Positions 1-7,868 of a DNA stretch of 64,000 nt are shown here, piece by piece. Every line of letters starts with the position of its first letter. The first letter of the stretch is position 1. A model generated the notes under the pieces. That model saw nothing but the letters and a program-made list of their open reading frames with translations, was not told the origin of the DNA and did no database searches. Origin of the DNA: Arthrobacter sp. Soil782 (GTDB taxonomy: Bacteria; Actinomycetota; Actinomycetes; Actinomycetales; Micrococcaceae); contig NZ_LMSO01000001.1 of NCBI RefSeq assembly GCF_001428435.1, positions 719,656 to 783,655 on the forward strand. The letters are read 5' to 3'. Both the position numbers and the translations under genes were made by a program.

Positions 1-200
1 CCGACGGTCTGCGCGGTGACGTGAAGATGGTCAGCCAGCTCAACCTGAGACAGCGGGCCGTGAGCCTCGACGGTGCGCAGCGTAATGAAGGCGGCATGCG
101 TAATTCCTAGCGCGTGAAGACGCTCGTTCCAGGCATTCTCGGTCAGGCGGGCAGCGGTGGTGAGCATTCGTTCCGTCGTCCAATGGTCCGTGTCCGGCAT
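1..200 (-). CDS. MarR-family transcriptional regulator, N-terminal part (runs off window)
   Basis: The minus strand opens with ATG at 198-200 and stays open for 66 codons to the window edge, so the C-terminal half lies outside. The translated part starts MPDTDHWTTERM and continues into a winged-helix pattern: a dimerisation helix, then SQVELADHLHVTAQTV, which is the typical MarR helix-turn-helix. MarR proteins are dimeric repressors of small-molecule-responsive genes, often efflux pumps. A DHA2 efflux pump begins at 485 on the other strand with a tRNA between them, so a link is possible but not shown. A short dyad upstream (226-244) may be its own operator. Confidence 0.8.
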   Translation of the reverse strand, partial: MPDTDHWTTERMLTTAARLTENAWNERLHALGITHAAFITLRTVEAHGPLSQVELADHLHVTAQTV

Positions 201-225
201 CTCCGCCTCTTCTCATCTGGGTCCG

Positions 226-244
226 GATTAAGGAATTCGTAATC
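226..244. promoter_or_regulatory. candidate MarR auto-operator dyad
   Basis: GATTA (226-230) and TAATC (240-244) form an inverted repeat with 9 nt between the arms, about 26 nt upstream of the MarR start codon and in AT-richer sequence than its surroundings. The spacing fits a dimeric winged-helix protein. This is only a pattern match; no second copy was found in the window. Confidence 0.3.
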
Positions 245-342
245 AGTGGACCCGTGGATGACTTCTTCCTGCCAGGCCGGTGCAGAATCAACATACCGCG
301 GCGGAAAGGGTATGTGGCGGAAGGTGCCTACGACGGAACAAG

Positions 343-415
343 TGGAGCTTAGGGGAATCGAACCCCTGACCTTTTCATTGCGAACGAAACGCTCTACCAA
401 CTGAGCTAAAGCCCC
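343..415 (-). tRNA. tRNA-Ala (anticodon CGC)
   Basis: A 73-nt cloverleaf reads on the minus strand. The acceptor GGGGCTT pairs with AAGCTCC with one G-T wobble. The D arm is GCTC/GAGC. The anticodon stem TTTCG/TGAAA holds loop TTCGCAA, giving anticodon CGC, which reads alanine codon GCG. The T arm is AGGGG-TTCGATT-CCCCT. The discriminator base is A and CCA is not encoded. It sits alone between the MarR and MFS genes. Confidence 0.95.
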
Positions 416-484
416 GGAGCAACCAAGATACCCCAGCATGCGGGACAAGAACCAACTGTCAGCGCCCGACTGTACCCTCGAATC

Positions 485-1951
485 ATGCAATCCTCCGCTC
501 CGGAGATCCGGGCCTGGCCGGCGCTATGGTCGCTCGTTATCGGGTTCTTCATGATCCTCGTTGACTCGACCATCGTCTCTGTTGCCACGCCCGCCATCAT
601 GGAGGGTCTGCAGGCAGACATAGACAGCGCCATCTGGGTCACGAGCGCCTATCTCCTCGCCTACGCTGTGCCGCTGCTGGTCACGGGACGGCTGGGTGAC
701 AGGTTCGGGCCCCGCCGGATCTACCTCGCCGGCCTGGCCGTCTTCACTGCTTCGAGCGCCATGTGCGGCTTCGCCGGGAGCATCGAACTACTTATCCTCG
801 CCCGCGTTTTCCAGGGGCTGGGTGCGGCCCTCATGACCCCGCAGACAATGTCCGTCATCACCCGCATCTTCCCTCCGGACCGACGGGGCTCAGCCATGGG
901 TCTCTGGGGCTCCGTGGCGGGCATCGCCACTCTTGCCGGCCCCATTCTGGGCGGCGTCCTTGTTGACACGCTCGGCTGGGAATGGATCTTCTTCGTCAAC
1001 CTGCCTGTCGGCGTCATCGGATTCTTCCTGGCCTACCGCCTGGTTCCAAACCTGACCACCACAAACCACTCCTTTGACCTCCTCGGCGTGGTTCTCAGTG
1101 CAGCAGGAATGTTCTGCCTGGTGTTCGGTCTTCAGGAGGGTCAGACCTACAACTGGGGTCCTATTGCCGGTCCCATTTCAGTGTGGTCCCTCATCATCAC
1201 CGGTGCCGTGCTTTTCACTGCCTTCCTGGTATGGCAGCGCTACAACCGCAAAGAACCGCTGGTGCCGCTCAAGCTTTTCCGCGACCGCAACTTCTCGCTC
1301 GCCAATACGGCAATCTCAGCCATGGGTTTCACCATCACAACCATGAGCCTGCCGCTCATGCTCTATGCGCAGAACGTTCGCAACCTCTCACCCACGCAGG
1401 CTGCGATGCTGCTGGCCCCCATGGCGATCATCTCCGGTGCGCTGGCTCCTTTCATCGGAAAGCTCGTCCAACGCGGAAACCCCAAGTACATGGCCATTTT
1501 CGGCTTCACCGGCATGGCAGTTGCATTGTTCTGGCTCGCGTCACTGCTCACACCGACCACCCCCATCTGGCTGCTGTTGCTGCCGCTCGCGCTGATCGGC
1601 CTGGCAAGCGCAGGCATCTGGGCTCCGGTCTCGCTGACAGCCACACGCAATCTCCCGCCGTCGCTCGCCGGCGCCGGATCCGGTGTCTACAACACCACGC
1701 GTCAGGTGGGAGCCGTGATTGGAAGCGCGGGCATCGCGGCCATCATGCAGGCACGCCTGGCGGCAAACGGCGCCGTGGGCACACCGGCGCGGTCTGCGGA
1801 ATATGCGGCAGCCATGGGTGAGTCGCTGCTTCTGCCTGGAACCGTCGTCGTCATCGGTTTGATCGCAGCGCTCTTCTTCGCCCGTCCGGAACAAAACCAC
1901 CTATGGAGCGCTGACGTCGAACCGACGATGCAAACTTCCAAACAGCGGTAG
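485..1951 (+). CDS. DHA2-family MFS drug/proton antiporter (EmrB/QacA type)
   Basis: This 488-residue membrane protein has the length and hydrophobicity pattern of the 14-helix DHA2 drug exporters. The loop after helix 2 has the MFS motif A (GRLGDRFGPRR, about residues 69-79). Helix 1 has the acidic LVDSTIVSVA stretch typical of EmrB/QacA pumps, and helix 5 carries a motif C-like GPILGGVLVD. It should export toxic organic compounds at the cytoplasmic membrane using the proton gradient; the substrate cannot be read from sequence. It starts with ATG at 485, 70 nt from the divergent tRNA. A MarR-like gene upstream is a plausible regulator, by analogy only. Confidence 0.88.
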   Translation: MQSSAPEIRAWPALWSLVIGFFMILVDSTIVSVATPAIMEGLQADIDSAIWVTSAYLLAYAVPLLVTGRLGDRFGPRRIYLAGLAVFTASSAMCGFAGSIELLILARVFQGLGAALMTPQTMSVITRIFPPDRRGSAMGLWGSVAGIATLAGPILGGVLVDTLGWEWIFFVNLPVGVIGFFLAYRLVPNLTTTNHSFDLLGVVLSAAGMFCLVFGLQEGQTYNWGPIAGPISVWSLIITGAVLFTAFLVWQRYNRKEPLVPLKLFRDRNFSLANTAISAMGFTITTMSLPLMLYAQNVRNLSPTQAAMLLAPMAIISGALAPFIGKLVQRGNPKYMAIFGFTGMAVALFWLASLLTPTTPIWLLLLPLALIGLASAGIWAPVSLTATRNLPPSLAGAGSGVYNTTRQVGAVIGSAGIAAIMQARLAANGAVGTPARSAEYAAAMGESLLLPGTVVVIGLIAALFFARPEQNHLWSADVEPTMQTSKQR

Positions 1952-1983
1952 TTGCTTTCCGTAACCACCGATAGGCTCAAGGG

Positions 1984-3462
1984 ATGGCAGAAGAATTCGC
2001 AACTGAAAATACCACCGTCGAGAAAACGGAGCCCGACGCCGTCAAGGAAGTCAGCGACGACTTCGTGACACGGCAGCACACCGCTGCTTCGGGCCTCGAA
2101 TACACCACCACCACCGGCCGGCTGGTTCTGCGGCGTGAAGAAACCAAAGACGGCAAATCGGAGGGGTTCAAGCCGAAGGCCGAAATCTTCGTCGTCGCGT
2201 ACACCAAGGACAACAGCACGTCTGAGCGGCCGGTCACTTTCGCATTCAACGGCGGTCCAGGTTCTTCATCGGTCTGGCTCCATCTCGGACTGCTGGGACC
2301 ACGTCGCGTGGACTCAGGTGATGTCGGGGCGATGACGCCCCCGCCCTTCGGTCTCGTTGACAACCCCGAGACTCTCCTCGAACACAGCGACCTCGTCCTG
2401 ATCGACCCGGTGAGCACCGGCTTCTCGCGGGTGATCGAGGGTGAGAAGACCGACGAGTTCCACGCCTTCGTCGAGGACCGCGACCTCGTGGCGGAAGTCA
2501 TCCGCCTGTGGACTACGCGCAACAACCGATGGCTCTCGCCCAAGTACCTCGTGGGCGAGTCCTACGGAACCCTCCGGGCGGTGGCCGTGGCCGGCCGCCT
2601 GTTCGATGCCTACGGCATGGCGGTCAACGGCCTCGGCCTCATTTCCACGGTGCTCAACATGTCCACACTCCGCTTCTTCCCGGGCAGCGACACCCCGTAC
2701 GCACTCCACCTCCCCACCTACGCGGCGATCGCCCATTATCACGGCCGCCACCCCGGCAGGGAGCTCACCGACGTCGTTCGCGAGGCGGAGGAGTACGCCT
2801 CCCGCGATTTCGGTTATGCCCTCAGTCAGGGCGCCCGGCTCACCCCACCCGAATACGACGACGCCGTCGCCCGCCTGAGCGCGCTCACCACCCTCAACGA
2901 GGGCTTCATCCGCCGCACGAACCTCCGCTGGGCGTACCACGAATTCGCGGCTGAACTCTTGCGGGCGGAGGGACTCGCAGTGGGGCGGATCGACGGGCGC
3001 TTCACCGCGCCGCCGGCCAACCCGCAGTCCTCCAGCTCCACGGATGATCCGAGCATGCGCGCCATCACGGGGCCGTTCGCGGCGGCGATCAACCACTACG
3101 TGCGCGCCGAGCTTGGATATGAAAATGACCTCCCGTACGAGATCCTTACCGCGCGGGTCCAGCCCTGGAGTTACCGGACCTTTGAAGGCGCACCCGTTGA
3201 CGTCAGTGACGTGCTTGAGCGGCTCATGGTCCACAATCCGGCACTGCGGGTACACGTGGATTACGGCTACCAGGACGGCGCCACTCCGCACTTCGCGGCC
3301 GAGTACGTATTCGCCCATATGGCGCTCAATGATGAGGCTCGGGCAAGGATCTCGCACCACTACCACGAGGCCGGTCACATGATGTATCTGAAGCCCGAGT
3401 GCAGGCTTGCGCAACTCGAGGCCCTCAAGAATTTCGTCACCGTCGATCCCGCACAGAATTGA
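1984..3462 (+). CDS. S10-family serine carboxypeptidase-like protein
   Basis: This 492-residue alpha/beta-hydrolase-fold protein has S10 carboxypeptidase hallmarks: FNGGPGSSSVW (residues 88-98, oxyanion-hole region), the nucleophile elbow GESYGT with Ser193, an acid in VDYGYQDGATP near residue 427, and His465 in EAGHMMY. S10 enzymes remove C-terminal residues from peptides. No signal peptide is visible; the N-terminus is acidic and hydrophilic, so it is probably cytoplasmic, as in many actinobacterial homologues, whose true substrates are poorly known. It follows the MFS gene by 32 nt on the same strand and may be co-transcribed. Confidence 0.85.
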   Translation: MAEEFATENTTVEKTEPDAVKEVSDDFVTRQHTAASGLEYTTTTGRLVLRREETKDGKSEGFKPKAEIFVVAYTKDNSTSERPVTFAFNGGPGSSSVWLHLGLLGPRRVDSGDVGAMTPPPFGLVDNPETLLEHSDLVLIDPVSTGFSRVIEGEKTDEFHAFVEDRDLVAEVIRLWTTRNNRWLSPKYLVGESYGTLRAVAVAGRLFDAYGMAVNGLGLISTVLNMSTLRFFPGSDTPYALHLPTYAAIAHYHGRHPGRELTDVVREAEEYASRDFGYALSQGARLTPPEYDDAVARLSALTTLNEGFIRRTNLRWAYHEFAAELLRAEGLAVGRIDGRFTAPPANPQSSSSTDDPSMRAITGPFAAAINHYVRAELGYENDLPYEILTARVQPWSYRTFEGAPVDVSDVLERLMVHNPALRVHVDYGYQDGATPHFAAEYVFAHMALNDEARARISHHYHEAGHMMYLKPECRLAQLEALKNFVTVDPAQN

Positions 3463-3508
3463 TCAGTGTGCTTACTATGGAGGTTCATTCCACGAAAGGC
3501 GGAACAAC

Positions 3509-3631
3509 ATGCTGAAGAAAATCCTTTGGATGCTCGCACCGGTCATTGCGTCAAAACTGCTTGGCAAGCGCCAGCAGGGCCAAACCAGCGCCAAGAACAC
3601 GCGTGGGAAGAACCGCGGCTACCGGCGGTAA
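3509..3631 (+). CDS. small basic membrane-anchored protein (40 aa)
   Basis: A 40-codon reading frame starts with ATG at 3509, preceded by an AAAGGCGG ribosome site at 3496-3503. The product begins MLKKILWMLAPVIASKLLGK: one short hydrophobic helix with basic flanks. It ends in a strongly basic tail (KNTRGKNRGYRR). It could be a single-pass small membrane protein or a membrane-associated peptide. The function is unknown. It lies 46 nt downstream of the S10 gene and its stop is 18 nt from the end of the convergent DUF456 gene. Confidence 0.55.
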   Translation: MLKKILWMLAPVIASKLLGKRQQGQTSAKNTRGKNRGYRR

Positions 3632-3649
3632 GCGTTCATTCCGGGCGGG

Positions 3650-4150
3650 TCAGCGCATGGCGAAATGTGCCCAGACGGCAAGGATCCATGCGCTGCCCGC
3701 CGCGCACGCAAGCAGGAGTTCGACCACGATCCCAAGGCCCAGGGCTTTCAAGGCCTCGCCGCTGGAGGATACAGCCGCCCTGAAATCGCGCAGCCTTGCG
3801 GCTTCGCTGAGCAGCAGGCCAACAACGAACCCGACAACCAATCCCACCACCGGGATGACGAACATCGCCGCGACGCCCAGCACCAGCCCTACAGTGATGG
3901 ACCGCCCCGGAATCTTCCGCTGACGCAGCTTTCGCCCCGTCAATATAGTTCCCGCCAGGAGTCCGGCCAGCGCGCACACCCCGCCCACCGCGAGCGCAGT
4001 CCAGCCGGGACCGCTCGTCACGGTGAAAGCCCACGCCAACAGCGCACCGATGATGAGAATGCTGCCGGGGAGGATGGGGATGACCACGCCAGCCACTCCG
4101 ACGGCGATGGCGAGCCCGCAGATCACGGTGACAAGAATTTCCCAATCCAT
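3650..4150 (-). CDS. DUF456-family membrane protein
   Basis: This is a small polytopic membrane protein of about 166 residues, with start MDWEILVTVICGL chosen at ATG 4148-4150. A longer form beginning at 4201 adds 17 residues that do not look membrane-like. It shows the glycine-rich hydrophobic segments of DUF456, including GVVIPILPGSILIIGALL and VIPVVGLVVGFVVGLLL. Members of this family have no established function. The GG-rich helices suggest tight helix packing. A motif related to one upstream of several stress-type genes (actaaggttgct at 4203-4214) lies about 53 nt upstream of the start. Confidence 0.75.
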   Translation of the reverse strand: MDWEILVTVICGLAIAVGVAGVVIPILPGSILIIGALLAWAFTVTSGPGWTALAVGGVCALAGLLAGTILTGRKLRQRKIPGRSITVGLVLGVAAMFVIPVVGLVVGFVVGLLLSEAARLRDFRAAVSSSGEALKALGLGIVVELLLACAAGSAWILAVWAHFAMR

Positions 4151-4252
4151 ACCCCAAGCATGCCACTGCGGAGCGGCGCCCTTGTATGCACAACGCCGCA
4201 ATACTAAGGTTGCTTATGAAGTCGCCTTAGGGCCCTGACATCAGGAGGCACC

Positions 4253-5152
4253 ATGAGTACACCAGGAACAGGGAACAACGATCGGGACTACCGCCCCAAG
4301 CATGCGGATGAGTCCACCCCTCTGGACGCCGGTGATTCCCGGCGCTCCGACGCGCGCACATCAGAGGCCGAGACCCGGGCGATGGACGTTGACCGCAATA
4401 ACGACGGCGTTGACGACCGCTCCCAGCGCGATGACCGCGCCAGCCACACAGCGGCCGTACCCGTGTCACACACCAGTGACCGGAAGGACCACGACCGTCG
4501 TGGAAGGGACCTCGATCCCGACGCCAACCGGAATTACGACCGCAACCGCGATGTCACGCCGGTTCCCGTCGGAGCGGAGCGGGATGCGCTTCACCAGCGC
4601 GAGAAAGAGACGTTCGGCGGCATGAAGTTCGGCGCGGCCTTCTTCGGCTGGCTGACTGCCACTGGTATGGCTGTCATTCTCACCGCACTGGTAGCGGCTG
4701 CAGGCGCGGCGTTCGGCCTGTCGACCAACACCAGCCTGAATGAGGCAACCAACCAGGCGTCACAGAGTGCCCAGACGGTCGGAATCACAAGCGCGATCAT
4801 CCTGCTTGTCATACTGCTCGTCGCCTACTACTGCGGCGGATACGTTGCGGGGCGCATGGCCCGGTTCAACGGCGCCAAGCAGGGCATTGCAGTGTGGCTG
4901 TGGGCCATCATCATCGCCATCCTCGTTGCCATTCTCGGCCTGATCTTCGGATCGCAGTTCGATGTCCTGGCCAACCTGAACAGCTTCCCCCGCCTGCCCC
5001 TGAATGAGGGCACGCTCACCACGGCCGGCATCATCGCCGTCGTTGTGGCGCTGCTTGCTGCGCTGGCCGGTGCGGTGCTGGGTGGCCTGGCCGGTATGCG
5101 GTATCACCGCAGGATCGACCGCACGGATTACGACGCCATCGACAACCGGTAG
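4253..5152 (+). CDS. membrane protein with long charged N-terminal tail
   Basis: The first ~120 of 299 residues are extremely hydrophilic and Asp/Arg/Asn-rich, with repeated NNDRDYR and NRNYDRNRD-type runs, so they are probably disordered. Four hydrophobic helices follow, at roughly 125-150, 175-197, 208-230 and 255-280. The helical part resembles TIGR04086/YrzE-like small membrane domains. An AGGAGG ribosome site (4241-4246) precedes the ATG well. The function is unknown; the charged tail is likely cytosolic. A strong hairpin of repeat family A follows the stop codon and should terminate the transcript. Confidence 0.7.
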   Translation: MSTPGTGNNDRDYRPKHADESTPLDAGDSRRSDARTSEAETRAMDVDRNNDGVDDRSQRDDRASHTAAVPVSHTSDRKDHDRRGRDLDPDANRNYDRNRDVTPVPVGAERDALHQREKETFGGMKFGAAFFGWLTATGMAVILTALVAAAGAAFGLSTNTSLNEATNQASQSAQTVGITSAIILLVILLVAYYCGGYVAGRMARFNGAKQGIAVWLWAIIIAILVAILGLIFGSQFDVLANLNSFPRLPLNEGTLTTAGIIAVVVALLAALAGAVLGGLAGMRYHRRIDRTDYDAIDNR

Positions 5153-5167
5153 CGCAAGCGGAAGTTC

Positions 5168-5216
5168 TGTGCAGCTCCGGTGGGATCCGACGATGTCGGC
5201 CCACCGGAGCTGCACA
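5168..5216. repeat. dispersed palindrome family A, copy 1 (bidirectional terminator)
   Basis: Arms of 17 bp (5168-5184 and 5200-5216) are perfectly complementary, beginning TGTGCAGCTCCGGTGGG. Inside the loop, CCGAC and GTCGG form a further 5-bp stem. The right arm is followed by ATTTTCG. The element lies exactly between the convergent ends of the membrane-protein gene and the glycosyltransferase gene, so it can end transcription from both sides. Copies with the same arm sequence occur near 24.70 and 46.83 kb. Confidence 0.85.
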
Positions 5217-5238
5217 ATTTTCGCGGGAAGTTAGCTGA

Positions 5239-6210
5239 TCATCGATGCAGTCGGACTTCTTCGTGTACGCGCCTCAGGGAACGCAGTGAGTTCCCTGCCT
5301 TCGCCAGTTTCGATCCGGCGTAAGGAATCCCGCCGGTCAGGCGAAGAAACAGGGCCGCCCAGACGGTCAGCATTCGCTCAGCCATCCACGCCGGTGCCCA
5401 CAGGGCGGCTGTCGCCGGGAAAACCAGCCTGCCGCCCCGCCGTCGTCGTCCTGTTTCTGCCAGACCGACGACGGCGGCAACCGCCGGGACGGCAGGCGCA
5501 CCATAGCAGCGCACTAGCAGGATCAGAGCGGGAAGCAGGGACAGCTCCAGGAGGAGCCGCGGCGGCTGGGCAAAGTCATCGTAGGCCTGCCGCACGCGTT
5601 GCCGGCGGAAGTGCCCGGCGCGAGGCGGGATCCTGCCGACGAACAGGTCATCCGCGCGGATTTCCTTCCCGCCCGCCACGCGCACCGTGCGCAGGAGCTC
5701 GAGATTTTCGAACAGGACGTCGCCGTCATAGCCCCCGGTGGCCCTCAGGATGGAGCGGCGAACACCCACGGTGCCCGGGAAGTCCGAGCCCAGCGCGCGG
5801 TTGAGCAGGGTTCGGCCGGTATCCCAGCGGGCATGCCACGGAAGGGGGAGGAAGTAGTTCTGGGCGCGGACGACGTCGGCTTCGTCGAGTAGCTTGAGCA
5901 TCCGCCGGAACGCAAGCGAATCATAGCGGACGTCGTCGTCGGCGATGATTATCCGCTCGCAGGACGCCTCTGCCAGGCCGGTCAGCACCCCCGCCACCTT
6001 CCCGTTGCGACAGGTGAACCGGGGACGGAGGTGGCGCACCGCGGGCGGCAGTGCCGCTGCATGGCGGTTGAACAGTTCACCCGGCGACCCGTCCACCACG
6101 AGCACCTCAGCCTGCTGCGCAACTTCCTCGAGGTAGACAGCGAGCGCGGCCAGTCCGCAGTCCTCAGTCCACCGCAGGGGCAGGATGTAGGTTGCTGCGG
6201 GAAGTGTCAT
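5239..6210 (-). CDS. family 2 glycosyltransferase, membrane-associated
   Basis: This 323-residue protein has a GT-A core: an N-terminal nucleotide-binding strand (TYILPLRW), a VLVVDGSP segment, and IIIADDDVRY near residue 110, in which the DDD supplies the metal-binding D-x-D. An acceptor-region motif follows (RRQRVRQAYDDF, about residue 205), and hydrophobic segments between about 215 and 285 probably anchor it in the membrane. It would transfer a sugar from a nucleotide donor to an unknown acceptor. Its start overlaps the stop of the iron-redox gene by 4 nt (6207-6210), so the two are very likely translated together. Confidence 0.8.
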   Translation of the reverse strand: MTLPAATYILPLRWTEDCGLAALAVYLEEVAQQAEVLVVDGSPGELFNRHAAALPPAVRHLRPRFTCRNGKVAGVLTGLAEASCERIIIADDDVRYDSLAFRRMLKLLDEADVVRAQNYFLPLPWHARWDTGRTLLNRALGSDFPGTVGVRRSILRATGGYDGDVLFENLELLRTVRVAGGKEIRADDLFVGRIPPRAGHFRRQRVRQAYDDFAQPPRLLLELSLLPALILLVRCYGAPAVPAVAAVVGLAETGRRRRGGRLVFPATAALWAPAWMAERMLTVWAALFLRLTGGIPYAGSKLAKAGNSLRSLRRVHEEVRLHR

Positions 6211-7235
6211 ACCGGAGCGGGCGCGGTTACCCGGAGGGACGATTCACCTTTCTCCCAGCTGGCGATGATGTGCTCGCCCAGCATGCCGTCGAGGGTGAGG
6301 GCAGCCGTTGCTCCGAAGTAGACATCCTCGAGCAGTTCAGGCTCCGCCTCCACCAGCCCGCCCGCGAGGTCCCGCCCTGCGATTTGCTCATGGACGGCGT
6401 CGGCCTCGACGTGCTCGTCAAAGTACCAGGTCACGTCCTCGTCGAATCCGAGCCGTCGGAACCCGTTTCCGTACTGGCGGTTGGGCTGGGACGAGGTCAT
6501 CTCGTACGCCGTGAGGTGTCCCACGATGGCGCCGCGCAGCCGCCGGTGCAGCCCGAACAGGGACATCATGTTGGATGACGCTAGGGTCAAGCCCGGCACG
6601 GCGTCAACGTAGTGACCGTAGGTGTCATCAAGTCCCACGCCGCGCATGGTGCGCGCGAAGAGCGCCGAGTGCATGCGGTCCGGTCGTCCGCCACCATATT
6701 CATCTGCCTGTATCTCGACCATCGCAGCCTTGGCCCGCCCCTTGAGCCGCGGGATGGCCCAGGTGTGAGGGTCGCCTTCCTTGAGCTGGTAGACCGATTT
6801 GTGGATCAGGAACTCCTGCGCCTGCTCAAGGGTGGCCTTCTTCGCAACGAACCGGGACACGCTCGGTCCGGTATCCGCAGCGGTGAGCTCGAACAGAACG
6901 GCCGCCACGCCGTCGCTGTCGCGCGGCTCCAGCGAGGGAAGCTCCACTGCGGCGCGGAGGGCAGCTTCAAAGTCCCGCTCCATCTCCCGGCGGACCGCAA
7001 GAAGCCCGGGTTCCCACTCCCAGTCGGAGTGCGCTCCGTCGATGCCGCCGTAGTGCAGCTCATAGAGGCAAAAGAGGGTCAGCTGAAGGTCTTCATCTGC
7101 CAGTATTCCGGCAGAACTGCCAAGCCCGGCACGCACTGCTTTCCGGAGGGTCTCGATGGCCTCACCATCCGGCGCCTGCGGGAGCCACTCCAACAATGCC
7201 GCGCTGGCGACCCCGCGTGGTTCAGGACTCTTCAT
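6207..7235 (-). CDS. iron-containing redox enzyme family protein (haem-oxygenase-like fold)
   Basis: The 342 residues match the family annotated as iron-containing redox enzymes, a helical haem-oxygenase-like fold that binds a non-haem di-iron centre. Candidate ligands are spread through helices: E and H in LYELHYGG (about 54-61), E and D in VEIQADEYGGG (about 173-183), and DEHVEADAVHE (about 266-276). The E...H...DE...H pattern is what a di-iron site would need, though I cannot assign each ligand. Such enzymes perform oxidative chemistry on small molecules. It is the first gene of a two-gene operon with a GT2, which hints at modification of a glycosylated compound. A shared promoter-region motif lies about 55 nt upstream. 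Confidence 0.72.
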   Translation of the reverse strand: MKSPEPRGVASAALLEWLPQAPDGEAIETLRKAVRAGLGSSAGILADEDLQLTLFCLYELHYGGIDGAHSDWEWEPGLLAVRREMERDFEAALRAAVELPSLEPRDSDGVAAVLFELTAADTGPSVSRFVAKKATLEQAQEFLIHKSVYQLKEGDPHTWAIPRLKGRAKAAMVEIQADEYGGGRPDRMHSALFARTMRGVGLDDTYGHYVDAVPGLTLASSNMMSLFGLHRRLRGAIVGHLTAYEMTSSQPNRQYGNGFRRLGFDEDVTWYFDEHVEADAVHEQIAGRDLAGGLVEAEPELLEDVYFGATAALTLDGMLGEHIIASWEKGESSLRVTAPAPV

Positions 7236-7285
7236 GGCAAACCCCTTTCTACCCGGTGGGCCGACGACGTCGTCCCCATCACCAC

Positions 7286-7307
7286 CATAGTACTAAGCCT
7301 GCTGTTT
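7286..7307 (-). promoter_or_regulatory. promoter-region motif AGCAGGCTTAGTACTATG
   Basis: Read on the minus strand, AGCAGGCTTAGT is followed by ACTATG, including a TACTAT that could act as a -10 box. It lies about 55 nt upstream of the iron-redox gene start. Nearly the same 12-mer occurs upstream of the SDR gene (8844-8855, minus) and the GlsB-type gene (32420-32431, plus). Confidence 0.4.
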
Positions 7308-7329
7308 ATTTTGAGACGTACCGCACGCG

Positions 7330-7363
7330 GAACAGCCCGCGACGCAAGCATGACGGGCTGTTC
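7330..7363. terminator. 10-bp hairpin
   Basis: GAACAGCCCG (7330-7339) and CGGGCTGTTC (7354-7363) are perfectly complementary around a 14-nt loop. No clear T-run follows on either strand, so terminator function is uncertain. It could end transcription of whatever lies in the 7.4-7.9 kb gap. Confidence 0.45.
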
Positions 7364-7470
7364 AACCGAAGGTCGAAACCTACTCCTTGTTCAGCTTGTC
7401 CTGCATGCGTCCGGCCATCTTCAGGATGGGTGGGCGGCGGCATGGGCGCCGATGTCGTGGGTCCGTCGTG

Positions 7471-7569
7471 TTACGTGAATTCACCCTTGCCGTCCGGCGC
7501 AGGACCGGACGCCCAGGAACCCTCGGCGGCCGCTTTCCCATCGGAGAAGTTCCGGTATTGGTAGGACAC
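7471..7569 (-). CDS. possible 32-aa small protein (GTG start)
   Basis: A GTG at 7567-7569 on the minus strand is preceded by AAAGAGGA at a workable distance. It opens a 32-codon frame beginning VSYQYRNFSDGKAAAEG and ending GKGEFT. The composition (Ser, Gly, Ala, Asp, few Arg) differs from the Arg-rich overlapping frames, which is the main argument that it is real. No family is recognised. Confidence 0.3.
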   Translation of the reverse strand: MSYQYRNFSDGKAAAEGSWASGPAPDGKGEFT

Positions 7570-7868
7570 GCTTCGTTCCTCTTTCTTGAGGGGGAAATTG
7601 CTCGGCACAGGAAGGTTCTCCGAGCCTTCTTCCTGCAACTCCCTGCAGGCGTCCCAAGAATTTCCCAAGGTGCGTTCGCCATAGTGAAGGCGCAGGACAG
7701 AGGAGGGCGAGACCACCTTCTCCTCCTGCCGGCACTGGCATTGCCAGAGCCCCCCCGAGCGGGGCCGTCCCGTTTCCCCGACTGAGACGGCCCCGCCCGG
7801 GAATCACTCCGGATGCTTTCTTCTCCCGACGCTGCAGAGCGGCCCCAGAGCGGCGCGCACAAGCCGGG

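Larger units (their letters stand above)
7236..7868. other. 633-nt stretch without a confident gene
   Basis: This interval separates the iron-redox gene from the SDR gene, both on the minus strand. It holds a promoter-like motif (7286-7307), a 10-bp hairpin (7330-7363) and one possible 32-codon gene (7471-7569). Other open frames here are Arg/Pro-rich and look like composition artefacts. The final codons of one (ending KMAGRMQDKLNKE at 7380) look protein-like, but no convincing beginning was found. It may be a decayed gene. Confidence 0.5.

Noticed and set aside
7380-7862. Minus-strand 160-codon frame ending KMAGRMQDKLNKE
   Set aside because: The tail looks protein-like but the rest is Arg/Pro-rich without a plausible start or ribosome site. 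It may be a decayed gene; not called as a CDS.
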